DNA from: Sipunculus nudus
Lineage: Eukaryota > Annelida > Sipuncula > Golfingiida > Sipunculidae
Length of the DNA: 64,000 nt
Direction: 5' to 3'
Assembly (NCBI GenBank): GCA_026874595.1
Contig: CM049316.1
Span: 60,335,676 to 60,399,675 of the forward strand
Shown here: in pieces, positions 46,540 to 58,106 of the stretch
How positions within the stretch are numbered: the stretch's first letter is position 1
How the letters are laid out: every line of letters begins with the position of its first letter
Translations under genes and position numbers: made by a program
Notes under the pieces: generated by a model
What the model was told of the DNA's origin: nothing
Seen by the model: the letters and a program-made list of their open reading frames with translations, nothing else
The model's database searches: none

Positions 46540-46952
46540 TGCCAGTGTCCGCTGAGCGGGGACAGCCTGTCACCCGTGCTGGTTAAGCTTCTGTTAATGT
46601 CTTGCAGTAACTTAATACGTTAAGTGTAAGTCAACCAAAAACAGTCCGTGCCCCGGGGAACGCTGGACGCTGGGTGCTTGGTGACGTATGCCACCTGTCT
46701 GTGGTCGGTGACTAGCAGCATCGCTGCTGGATTCAGACAAGCCCTGCTGTATCTGGCTCCTGCCGCCAGCCCAGTAGACTCAGTGTGCTGCCAGTCACTC
46801 TGCCAGCCACAAGGACTGGACTGATTCTCACTGAGCGACGTTCGCTCTTATGAAAGTTCTGTTGGAGTATCACACGGTCTGCTAACTCCGGATCCCTGAC
46901 TTGACTTGGGGAAAAACTTTGTTCAATTTTGGCGCTGGAAGGAAAGGCAAGT
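46540..46952 (+). promoter_or_regulatory. Possible promoter / 5' non-coding exon
   Basis: This 400-bp block is clearly richer in G and C than the surrounding DNA and has no repeat partner. It ends in GGAAAG followed by GCAAGT (46947-46952), a strong GC-type splice donor (AAG|GCAAGT). Start-like TCACTG words lie at about 46798 and 46832. No long open frame begins here, so if it is an exon it is untranslated. Alternative: an unrecognised repeat. Confidence 0.25.
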
Positions 46953-47596
46953 TAACTCTTTTTATTTATTACTTCAATGTTAATTAACTGCCCATCGATG
47001 ATTTGCTATGACGATTTAAGTTTAACGCGACAATAGCAATATCATAATAACGTATGTACGTATTAGGTGAATGTAAGATGTGTGTGCGTATGTGTGTGCG
47101 GAATCGTGTTTATTTGTCCTTTTTTACTCATGAGCCCCAAACATATTTTTTGCTTTTGTAAAAGTACGGAAACATTTTCTGCTTTAAAAAGGCCTAATTT
47201 TTGCTAATTTTTAAACTTTACTTCTCTAAAAGTGCATTTGGTATAGCCATTTATCACTAGACTGATTTATGATTTGGTATTGCTTTACGTTTTATATAGA
47301 CTGAATCCGGTAAAAATGTTGTAAAGTGGTTTACATCAAATTTTGCATGGACAGTATTAGTACATGTGGCACATTATACAACACGTAATATACCAAACGC
47401 ATGATTATTGATAATAAAAAGGAAGACTGATATGCTGTTTACATACTGCACGTTTTATTTTAGTTATCAGATGGGAAGAAAATGTCTTTATGGTAACTGA
47501 ATATTATGCCACTTTACGGTAACAAAATATATAAGTTACATATTCTTACAGAGAGAACACGAAAAGTATATCGGTGTCGAACCATATGCTGCTAAA

Positions 47597-47647
<51 letters not shown>

Positions 47648-48214
47648 CTTGTCCTGAGGACTTCAGTGTTCGTAGTTTCTGCTTAATATTTATTCTGTAT
47701 TACTTATTACTAAAAATTGGCAACGGAAAAGGCCGGCTAAGAGAGTGAAAGTGTTCCTGATTGAATTTGTTTTTTTCTTCTTCCGACATAGAGTGAGAAT
47801 GATTAAATCTGAGAGAGTAATCTCATCGGAGAGTATATTGAAAACTGGCTCAATCATCTGCAGGCAGAAAGGTCACAAAAAAAAAAAAACCACAAATAGT
47901 ATCAAAACTAGAGCAAACATAGCGTAATAAATGACTTGGAGGGGCCCATATATAGGAGTCTGTATAAAGTGCGTATTAATTATGTTAATTTTGAAGACTT
48001 TTATGTACGTCATTGGATGCCTTATTTGTCATATACGGTTATGTATATATTCATGAGCATATATGGCTAGACGTTGACGGAGATTATTCTATATTTGTAT
48101 TTTTAATGAATATTCAAATGATGCGAAACTTTTATTTTAATTGTTTAAGAATCCGAAATGGAATGACTGGCTTCTAACAGTTTCTGATATTTCCGTGTGT
48201 GATCAAACTGAACT
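46953..48214. other. Unassigned DNA with a long poly-A
   Basis: AT-rich, no gene. Poly-A at 47599-47645 (see entry). A second A-run lies at 47876-47889. Confidence 0.4.
47599..47645. repeat. Poly-A tract, about 47 bp
   Basis: Uninterrupted A run. Nothing upstream resembles a SINE or processed transcript I can name, so a retroposition origin is not demonstrated. Confidence 0.97.
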
Positions 48215-48620
48215 TTCTAAACTTCCACCGAGGAGGTTTTGTTGTCATCCGTGTTTTGTTGTATATCTGTTGGTTGGTTTATTTGTCTGTTAGCAGTTTT
48301 ACAGCTGAAACAATCTTTACGAAACTTGGCTGTTGATAGGGACATTAGCCAGGGATTGGTTAAAATGTGGACCCGACTAAAAATCGGTTTGCTTTGGCAG
48401 GGGTATGCGCTTTAGTTAGGTTTTTCCTTACTCTGATTATATCCCTTTTTTTGCTTATTTTCTTGAAAGTGTGAAAAATGCTGCTTCCTCCGCTGACATG
48501 TTTTTCTTAACAGTGCGTGTGACTTTTTTTAATGATGACTTCCACGAAACTGGAGTCACCATATCTGTTTCGGAACCCATGCCGCGGTAGCCAGTGTACC
48601 CTTGCTTTCAATTATACTCA
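48215..48620 (+). repeat. Dispersed repeat H, copy 2
   Basis: CTTCCACCGAGGAGGTTTTG, a TTGGTTGGTTTATTTGTCTG segment, TTACGAAACTTGGC and ATAGGGACATTAG follow the order of copy 1 at 4484 onward. The copy has diverged strongly and lacks a clean GGAGGTCTGCGCTC end. Confidence 0.55.
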
Positions 48621-49365
48621 TCCCAAGAGATATCACACGGCCTGTATCTATGACATTGGTTAAGAAAATTGCAACCAATGAACAAAAACGCTGGATATAT
48701 TTAGTGGTGTAATATATCTGATTGTATGCTGAGGAAATTGTATCTGATTTCGAAGCTGGAAGCTATTGCCCGTTCCATGCACGACCTGTCAACCTAATTT
48801 TCTAGATTATCTCCAGATAAGACAAACTTGCAACAGTGACATGTCTCGTACATGTATATCAGTGGTTCATGGCGTTCCTAACAAGTGACCATTGAGTATC
48901 CTCCTTGAATATGAAGCAATGTGACGTAACAGAGCAGCGCGTGCGCGAGGAGAAAACAAGTATCACTGTAAACAGGGGTCGTCAGCTCTTATAAATTGGT
49001 CCCGCGAATGTGGGTGCCTCTTATGTGCGTAAAGTCTACTATGACGTCATCACTGTTCCCTACCATGTTAATTTCATAGGTTGAATGTATAAGATGTCGG
49101 CAGCTTACAATACCGGTATATGAAGTCGCGTGACCTTTGTTAAGTCACCCTGCATGTCAAAGTCTTGGTAATATTTAATTATTATTCTTTGGAAGGTGTA
49201 ATTGCTAAATATGTGCGTGTTTTTGCCTAATATGTGCGAATAAATCGACTTACGTGACACGTGAGTTTACTTTTACTCTTGAAGTCGGCTAAATTTGAAT
49301 TAAAATTACTTCACGCCTACCGTCAATATAGAAACGTCACTCAGCACTTTAATTCGAAGATCATG

Positions 49366-49368
<3 letters not shown>

Positions 49369-49418
<50 letters not shown>
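49369..49418. repeat. (GA)n microsatellite
   Basis: About 24 GA units. Confidence 0.97.
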
Positions 49419-49420
<2 letters not shown>

Positions 49421-49631
49421 AGCAACAGTTGCCTTTTAACTGTGAATCGCTTAATTTGTCAATGTCACAAGCGACCATGTAGTAGTTGTATGTAAACAAA
49501 AGTCAAACATCTGTTCGCTATTGACGGTTTCACGCAGAATCAACTATATTTACATAATTATTTAGAGGAAGCAGTCTGAGAGGAGAATATTGAATCAATC
49601 GTTCTGATCGTTCAAAATAAAAGGAGCTTAG

Positions 49632-49635
<4 letters not shown>

Positions 49636-49706
<71 letters not shown>
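49636..49706. repeat. (TA)n(CA)n microsatellite
   Basis: About 30 TA units followed by five CA units. Confidence 0.97.
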
Positions 49707-52700
49707 GACAGTGTGTGTTTGCACAACAACTTCGACACTTTTGGGCGTCTTTTTGAAAAGGTCAGTACAAGAAGTTACAAGGAAAGGACGAGACAAGATG
49801 GAAAATCAACACATAGTTGTACAACAATGTACATGTAGTATGAAAATACAGTACAGTACTTTCAATACATGTATAACTTTAATCGTGTTACCGGGGATTA
49901 GAAAGTTGAAGGAAATGGTCACTTATAGAATACTCATATGACGTCACAAAAATTCAATATGAAAGTGCGTACTTTTCATTTACAAGCTGGTTTGAATTAG
50001 AAAGTTTGAAATAATACTTATTATTATATAATGACGCTTCTACTGGTATATCCTGACTAAATCTCTTAAATTAAAACATCATAAATTTTACATCAATAAA
50101 AGTCTACTGACCTTCGTTGCCCAAACCGAAACGATGTATATGTACATAATTAATTTTGGATAATTTGTATATCCCCAAAATTTGTTTCGTCCAAAATTTG
50201 CGTGCACATGCTTTGGCAAGTACCCTTCAAATTAGCAGATAATAATAGGAACTCTAAGGCATGAAATAATCATTAAAAACGAGCCATTGGGTTTTGGCCA
50301 TGATCGTTAAAAGTGGTCTGGTGCAAATTAAATAAATGAATGATGTGGCGAGAAATTTCCCAGACGAGTGTGGTTCTTAGACCAGCGATTGCCGATTGGG
50401 TTTCTTTAGTTACCAGTTAACCATATTCTGCACTGCAGGAACAAAAAATACTTTAGGCATTTGCCATTCAGCGGCTACTTTTTCGAGTCATTAGACACAA
50501 TTCAGATAACAAATAGTTGGTGTGTGGGTTGGGAGGACCCGGATGACAGGAAGATGAGTCATCAATTTTGAAAGTATCATCTTTCCCATTAACGGAACTG
50601 ATGAAGTCATTACTCATGGACATTTCAAAGTGAGGACCCAAGTCGTGTGACAATAATGCCGACGGACGAGTTGTTGATCATCGGTGTCACTGAGGGGTCC
50701 CTTCTTTAGTAACAGGTTTTTCCGTAATCAGTGAGGACCAGATGTAATGGGTCGGAGTAATGAAGGGGGTCCCTATGAACCTTATTTTTTTTTCAAGTAA
50801 GTTTTCATTGGAAACTTTTTTTATCCTCGCTCCCGGGTGAGACACAACAAAGTGTGGCCCAGGAATCTGGATGGCAAGAATACTTCCGGGAAAACTCGGC
50901 ATGCGGTAGAATCGGTTTATGCTCATATCACTGTCATGTACAAATAATGTGGGAACTCTTTGTACTGAGGTAAAAGGAAGTCATGTTGAATGCATGAAAG
51001 TGATTAGATCGCCTGGATGAACGTAATATATATTTGTGAAATAATTCAAAGAAAAACATACTTAAATGCATGGGAGGAAAAAGTATTTGTGATGACGAAC
51101 TCTCTGTGCCGATATCTTCGATCATTGCCCAAGATCAATCGCGACACTAGCATAAATAGGGTGTCATTTCCTTTGCCACAGTAAAGAAAGGTTTGCGTGT
51201 TCCGGCATCGTTAAAGGCACAAATACTGTGGTGCAAAATTATGGGATATTTTTGTGGAAATAATCATATTGAGCAATTTTCGCGGGTAAAACAACGCCTT
51301 TTCAAACAGCTTGAAATAGGGATAGAATCTCTTCAAGTCGGTGAAAAACATTGTTGAAAAAATTAACTTAAGTTTTTATGATTCGTTTATTACGTGCAGG
51401 TTTAAAAATAGGAAACTACTTTTTGGGGATTACGCGTGTGCATGTTCAAATGCTTTTAGGAGTCGAAACGTGAGCTCTAATGCTGCATTTGTTACTTCTG
51501 GGATTGATGGTGATGACTAGATGTTAAGTAGTGCAAACGAATTGCAACCTTTCGGTACCCAACAAAAGGCCCACTGACCGGATGTCTTGGTTTTCAAAGT
51601 AACCAAACAGGAACTGATTTATAATATACGTTTCATGTTACATTTGATCAGTTTTATTTTTCACTAAAAACTATCATTTTCATTAGTAAAATCTTGGATA
51701 AAGGTCGCCAAGTGGGACAAATGGGGTTACTCCAACAAACCTCAGTTTGCCAATGGTAAATACCACTGGGACCACGCGTCGAACGCTGCCTTCAACTTTT
51801 CAACTCGTATTTCCTAGAGGTTACAAATGCATTATAAGATAAGGATAGAAACAATTCCGGTCTTACAGTGCGTAGCCCTGCGGAGCAACAGATGGTAACA
51901 TACCAAATCATATATCACAGACCAAATAACCCATCAGATATCTCATCATATCTCGTGACCTCCGAATATGATACGTGATTCATTATTCCAGTTAACCTTA
52001 CCGATTATAGTTCCCTCAACGGAGCTTGGGAGGCAAATGATTTTATTTTCAAATTTCTGATTCAATTAAAAAAAATATAAGCTGTAACTGTTCAGCTGAG
52101 ACAAACTCAGCTGCACGTTTAGCTTGAATTATGCATGGGAAACTGTAAACTTGCCACATAAATGTAACTTGCTTGTCTTGAGTCACAAAGTATGGCATTT
52201 TAATGGCTGCCATTTATTGTTATCTTTGATATCGGAATGCCATGTTCACTTTATATTTATACAAATATGGCCCCCTAGCAGAAATCTGGCTGCACAATAA
52301 CATAGACTGGCTCCCTGAGGAAAACGCGAGAAACAAGTTCAATAATATGGACTAGATCCTGCTTAAAATCTGAGAAATACAGAGCAATGTAGATAGGCAT
52401 TCTTACCCTAGTAAATGGCATTTTCTTTCTTGCATGCATTTGTTGACGGACTGCCTATCGCATGTTTACAACTTATTATTTGCTGAGCATGGAACCAGTC
52501 TATAGTCTCCCTCATTTACATACTATAATTGATTTTCATCACGCGTATTCGACTGGCCGATTTTGTGTTGCACGTTCTCCCGTTCTATTTGGCTGGTAGC
52601 TTGTGTTGCATGAAATGCTCGGGCGCGTAGCACAAACTGCCTGAACAGTAAACTGTAGTTGATGGAATTAGTCACGTGATCGGTTCTTTTATGTCACCTA

Positions 52701-52960
52701 CAGCCATGTATACTGGACGTACTACTTGGAATTCATTCTATTGGTTCAAGCTATTGCGCAGATGGGGGCAACTTTCATTTACTCTTCGAAAAGGTACCGA
52801 TCAAATCGGCCTATTTCTGTGATGGTTGGTCTGTTTTGGTTTCGGAAAATAGCATGAACGACGAGGCGTGTAGCCTATTACCCTTTACCCCAGATTAAAT
52901 CAAATGAAAAAAAACATATATGACAAGTATACGCCTAATACAAATCTATGAAATGGCCTA

Positions 52961-53266
52961 ATGAACTCAGGTTTAAAGTGGAAGATGATTTTGATTCAGC
53001 TCTGGATTCTGATTCTAGTCAATCCGGTTCCGTCTCTATTGATACCAACACCACGGAGAGATGCAGCTGATACAATTAAGCTTTGTGTTCACTGTTCGGG
53101 ATATTTTAATGTTACCTTTTACTGTGGCTGGGTTACTCTTTTCGAGGGTTTCATATTGGCGAAAGAGAAAGTATCGCGAAATGAATGTTTCGTCGAAAAG
53201 ACCCCATTTGCCCAGGTGAACAGTCATTTATACTGCATGGAACCACTGGCAGTTCCTGTACATTGA
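52961..53266 (+). CDS. Orphan frame with signal-peptide-like start
   Basis: A 101-codon frame. Residues 1-8 are polar and basic (MNSGLKWK), residues 9-28 are strongly hydrophobic (MILIQLWILILVNPVPSLLI), then TPRRD gives a plausible cleavage or dibasic site. The remaining 70 residues carry five cysteines, including CVHC, and an N-x-T glycosylation site (NVT). This is the only short frame in the window with the layout of a small secreted protein. No family recognised; no upstream promoter or splice signals checked out by eye; the frame could still be chance. Confidence 0.25.
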   Translation: MNSGLKWKMILIQLWILILVNPVPSLLIPTPRRDAADTIKLCVHCSGYFNVTFYCGWVTLFEGFILAKEKVSRNECFVEKTPFAQVNSHLYCMEPLAVPVH

Positions 53267-55717
53267 CCATGCCTATTGTGCCGAACTTCGAAATGCAACC
53301 AATTGATAGAAAAATAATTACAGATATTTTATGTTGCTCCTGGATTGATATTATTAATAATATTTGATATCATTTACTTTGTCAATAAGAAAACGATTTT
53401 CAACGCGTGCGAAGCTCCTAAAATCCTTATATTAAGATTTTGTGCGCATATTAAATAATAACTTAACTAAGAATATTTATTCAGAATACGGTATTCACCT
53501 TTAGGCGAGATCGCTAAATGGAACCCTCGTGAAACATAGTAGAACTGATAATTACGAAATTTATTCTCGAGAATATATGAAGCCATCTACAATCTATGCA
53601 GGTATTGAATATAGATATAGACACGGACATGAATTTCTGTTCACGCATTATGCATCCGGAGAAACGGAGAGGTTGCTTTTGGTACATCGCCTTTACGCTG
53701 TTTCCTTTGATGTATTCATTTTATCTCCTTCCGTTCCATGAATCTGTTAAGATCAAAGGTTCATCTGGATTCACGTAACTTTTGGGCATTGTTAGGTACT
53801 CCCCTCCACCCCACCCCTGTGTAAGAGCGCATGCTCGGTTAAGCACGAACACAGACCTGAAGTATCTTTATCGGCACCCCGTTAAGATACATATGGTACA
53901 CAGTGTTTTCAGCAATCCACCTAAGATGCAACCCCCTCCTGTTTCAGGGGTAAATGTAAACTGTCAGTGAACTTAGTCTCGGAATGGCTGGGCGATAAAT
54001 GGGCCAAGTGGTCTCTTAACATCACATTCCTAAGACCAAGGATTCGGCTAGGATTGACTTATCTTTTACCCTACAAGCCTGTGCTTCAGATAACCAGACT
54101 AGGGTTATACGTCATACTCAAAGAACGAAACCCAACAACCAGACACGGTTTTGGTATGTTTATCATATTTTCACAAATATCAAGCTTAAAGAAATACGTA
54201 TTTTACGTATAATATTTTAATTGTCACATTTAAAGAACATATAAGAATTAACGGAGGTTGTGTTTTCACTTTTGTTTGTTTTTAGCAGGACTACGCAACA
54301 TGTATACTGAATTAATTTCAATGACAGTTGATGAGACCATTGCCCCTAATATCGTTGGAACCGTTAAGTATGGACACCGAATTAATGTAATGTTTGAATA
54401 TATTAGTTATGTAACAGACCTCTAGATGGCGTGTCAACGCTCTTGAAATTCCTATGGAAAGCTATATGCAGACAGCCTCAGTGGCGACTGGACACGTATT
54501 GTTCGAGAAGAAGCCGACTTAAACTCTTGGGCGGCTAAACACATGTCGCTGAATTATTGTAGGACTGCTTTTTGTTTTTGATCTTTTATTATGTTATCGT
54601 TACGTATCGCATATATCTCGGCCTGGAAAGTTTAATTATGAATTATATTAACGGCAAAGTTTCACAGTATTGCATTATGTCACGGCCTATTATGTGAAGT
54701 AATTAGCTACAACTCACCGTGGAATTGTGCACATAGATTATACATCTGGAAACCACTGGATTTGCCCAGTGTTTAAATCCGCTTCATTTCGAAGGAAACA
54801 TTTGATGAAGTTCAGTGCGCAAATGAAGTTCAGTGCGCGAATAACTGGACCAATGTGTGGAGCAAAATGGGTAATAAAGACCTATTTTTTTCATGGAAAC
54901 ATCACACAATAATCAATATCGTTTGATGGTGTTAAGAACCTATATTTACTCGTTGATTTCTAAATTAATTCTACAGAAGACTATCAGGTATAGGTAGAAG
55001 CATATATGTGACGTATAGAATTCCTTGCTATAACTGGTTTTATTATTTCTCTATTTGTCCATTTTCTGCTGATTTCAATAAAATATAGCAAAAGTAAGCT
55101 TTCTATCTCAAGTGCTGTAAAATATAAGGGTTTACTTTTTATTATCTCCAGTAATTTAAATACTGTATATATATGATAGTTCCTTACATTATTGAAAAGA
55201 CTACCATTGTCTGTATAATCAGTTTAATTATTATCTTTGGTTACATTATAGTCTGTTGTGAGATAGAATAGGTAAGCACTTTTTGCTTACTCTAAAGAGA
55301 ACTTTTCTCTCATAGTCTTTCCCTTATCTTGTGATTGCTTGCTCATGGTATACAGTAATACAAGACACCACAATTACATAAGGTATCAACGACTCGTCCT
55401 TTAATATTACTGAAGACTAATTCCGTTGTACCCCGGGTCCCAGCTGGCAAGCTCATTATAAACAATCGTCCCGCAGTGAACCTGTGTTTGCGCTATTAAT
55501 ACCCGTCATAATTAGCCCCTCTTCTGGGCATATCCAGGATTTGCAGTATTATTTGCAAATTGAGGTATTTTGGTGGAATTTAAAGGCTGCTCTCTCTGCA
55601 GTGCTCCGTTATTGAATGGCGTGGAAGAAAGATTTCCCGAATGCGATAACAAGTTTCCCCGATAAATAGTGAATGTCATGCACCGCGGGATGATTACCAT
55701 CTTTTCTTAGCCTCTCG
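53267..55717. other. Unassigned DNA
   Basis: Several 60-80 codon plus-strand frames between 53529 and 54212 and one at 54727-54912, none with a domain. In the last, the 15-bp word AAGTTCAGTGCGCRA is repeated in tandem near 54810. Confidence 0.4.
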
Positions 55718-55800
55718 CCATTGGCGGATCCAGTTTTTAGGAAAAGGAAGGGTTCAACGCAGGATGACCAAGGACAAAACCTAAAAAATGTATTTGATTT
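55718..55800. mobile_element. MITE family A, left-end fragment
   Basis: GGCGGATCCAGTTTTTAGGA, AAAGGAAGGGTTCAACGCAG and AACCTAAAAAATG follow the left part of copy 2. The right end is absent. Confidence 0.6.
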
Positions 55801-55884
55801 CTTTCTTTCTTTATTGTAGATATTAAATATGGTTGATTTTAAAAATAAATTGACTTTTATTAGTCATAGATCACAGAGTTCAAC

Positions 55885-56000
55885 CTGATATTTATTGTTG
55901 ACCTTAATTGACCTGTTTTCAAAGGCCGCACACTGCGCAGCCGATTTCCCATTGTCGATTAGTTGCGGGCTTCAGGAGAGACGTCCAGTGATCATAAGCA
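55885..56000 (+). repeat. Dispersed repeat F, single copy
   Basis: TTGACCTTAATTGACCTG, AAAGGCCGCACACTGCGCAG, CCGATTTCCCATTGTCG and AGTTGCGGGCTTCAGG match the family consensus. Confidence 0.7.
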
Positions 56001-57240
56001 CCATATAAAAGATACAAGTGATCCGATATAATTGACATGCATGTCAGTTGAATCGATTTACTTAATACTGGATTGTTGTTTGACATTTATAGGCTCCACC
56101 ACCTGCATAAAACCTTTGTCTCCGAAAGACTTAAAAAATAGTCTGTAACCCTCTATAGTATTGTTAGGTCAGACAAGTTAGATGGCCCTTGTCAGCAACT
56201 GCTGTTTATCCAAAGTAAAAAACAGAATCTCGCTCTGCTGCATTGATAAAGAAGCAGGAATTTGGATATTTGTTATAAAGAACGACTCCATGAATTGTTC
56301 ACATTCCTACGTCACAACAAGGAATCGTGCGTTCACAGAGTTAGATGTAGGTGGCGCTGCATGTACCGCCTGGCTTGATTGGATTAGAAACTATCATGTA
56401 CTGCGACTTTCTGTGCACGCATGTCGGTCGTACTGAATGCTAACGACTCATCAAAATAAGTCGGGCATATGACCAAAACAACCACAACGCGCTAAAACCA
56501 GACCATGCAGTTGACATGGTACTCTATTGCTTTATCTTTGTTTATGTCTTGTTTCTTTGTATAGTTCATTTACAACGTACGAGCTGTCTCGCATGAGGAG
56601 AAATGACCTTAGTTCTTGACGTAAGAGTGTCGCCGCAGTATATTTACTGTAACAATAATAATGTAACAGTGAATATATGTAGCCGGAGTCCAAAAACTTA
56701 AGCCAGAATTCTCATAAAAACTGTCGACGGTTCCTGTTCCACAGTGCCACGGTTCACTTACAAGGTCAAAGGTGAGCTTTAAAAAAAAACAAAAAAAAAA
56801 AAAAAAAAAACACACCCCCTTATAACTTATACCTTATATGAATGGTTTGGCTCTTTTTCAATTGGTATTGAATGAAAAAAAAATTGATGCTGATAACCAG
56901 ACTGCCTCAAAATTTCAATTAATTGTTTCTTTGTTGTTAATCTGATCCTTCTCAAAATATAATCGAAATGATTTCAGAACCGTTTGCGTAAAGATGCTGA
57001 TAGAAAAAGTAATAAACATGATGTCTACAATCGCCGAAGGATCCCAAAGGAAACCTCCATCGCACTCTCCAACTCTCCCCAACCCCCTCAAACCGCCTAT
57101 CCCCCTCTTCCACTACCCCACCCCCTACCCACACACATAAACACACACTTGTTAACCTCAAGTACAGTTATAGTCTATTGAAAAAAGGACTGCTTGGAAA
57201 GGCTATCTTTCAAGAAAATTAGGATAAGGTAACAATTATC
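56001..57240. other. Unassigned DNA
   Basis: Poly-A-rich run at 56780-56812. A C-rich stretch at 57060-57130 (CAACCCCCTCAAACC, CCACCCCCTACCC) is low-complexity. No gene. Confidence 0.4.
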
Positions 57241-57241
57241 A

Positions 57242-57590
57242 GGAGCCCATTTATAACCGGTGACTGTTATACCGACCAAAAGATCAGTTTTGAAAAACCA
57301 GCCGAATATGAGAGATGGAACAAACAGGGGAATAACTGAGCGACAATGGGGGTTCGTTATTGAAGTATACGTCCTTGGACATATGGTTGCAAATAAATAC
57401 TAACCAGGTGTAATCTGTCACCTCTCACTGCTATTGTACCAAAAGGTCTGATTTTGAAACCAGCCATATTGAGGATCTAAAGCTAAAACAATGACAGAAC
57501 CGAGCGATAATGTGGTATTGGTTATGGGGTGTATGACCTTGGGAATAAGGTCAAGGTAAAAATAAATATCAGGTGCAAATCTTGTGTCCT
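57242..57590 (-). repeat. Dispersed repeat F, two tandem copies (inverted)
   Basis: Two copies 163 bp apart, each with ACCAAAAGRTC, TTTGAAA(A)ACCAGCC, GGAACAAACA/CTAAAACAATGACAG, GAGCGAYAATG and TATGACCTTGG or GTCCTTGGACATA text. Read on the minus strand, the second gives ACCTTGACCTTATTCCCAAG and GTCATACACCCCATAACC, the family opening. The longer match shows the repeat extends beyond the part seen at 38640. Confidence 0.75.
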
Positions 57591-57875
57591 GTTTTGGTGA
57601 CCTAGCACAAACACGGCCAGAAAATAGTAAAAAAGAGAAAAAAAATGATTCAACCCAAATATTTTATTGATATAGAAAAACCTGGTGGAGGTATGATAAA
57701 TTACGTTTGTGTGCGTCTGACATTTCCTCCCCTTTCCGGTGAAATATTCTAATCAGTGAGATTCAGATAGTGTTATGATCACATAGTCACATGATCTCGT
57801 GAAAAAATTCCGATATATGGCATTCACGAAATCACGTAAAATATGGTCTTTTTCGGTTTCCGACAATGCGTTGTA
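57591..57875. other. Unassigned DNA
   Basis: Nothing recognised. Confidence 0.35.
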
Positions 57876-57879
<4 letters not shown>

Positions 57880-57920
<41 letters not shown>

Positions 57921-57977
57921 CAGACAGACAGATAGACAGAGAAACAGACAGATAGACAGAGAGACAGAGAGAGACAG

Positions 57978-58011
<34 letters not shown>

Positions 58012-58047
58012 AGGCAGACAGGTAGACAGAGAGACAGAGATAGACAG

Positions 58048-58104
<57 letters not shown>
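57880..58104. repeat. (GA)n / GACA-type compound satellite, about 225 bp
   Basis: Three (GA)n blocks separated by CAGACAGATAGACAGAGAAA and related units. The two spacers resemble each other, so a (GA)n-plus-spacer block of roughly 110 bp has itself been duplicated. Confidence 0.95.

Positions 58105-58106
<2 letters not shown>

Larger units (their letters stand above)
48621..52960. other. Unassigned DNA, 4.3 kb
   Basis: Apart from two microsatellites, no repeat partner or recognisable frame was found. Minus-strand frames at 50687-50926 and 50934-51125 have no domain. GAGGACC/GGGTCC words recur between 50535 and 50780 and may be the inverted ends of a small element. Confidence 0.4.

Noticed and set aside
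47599-47645. Poly-A as the tail of a processed pseudogene
   Set aside because: No coding or known SINE sequence upstream and no flanking duplication seen.
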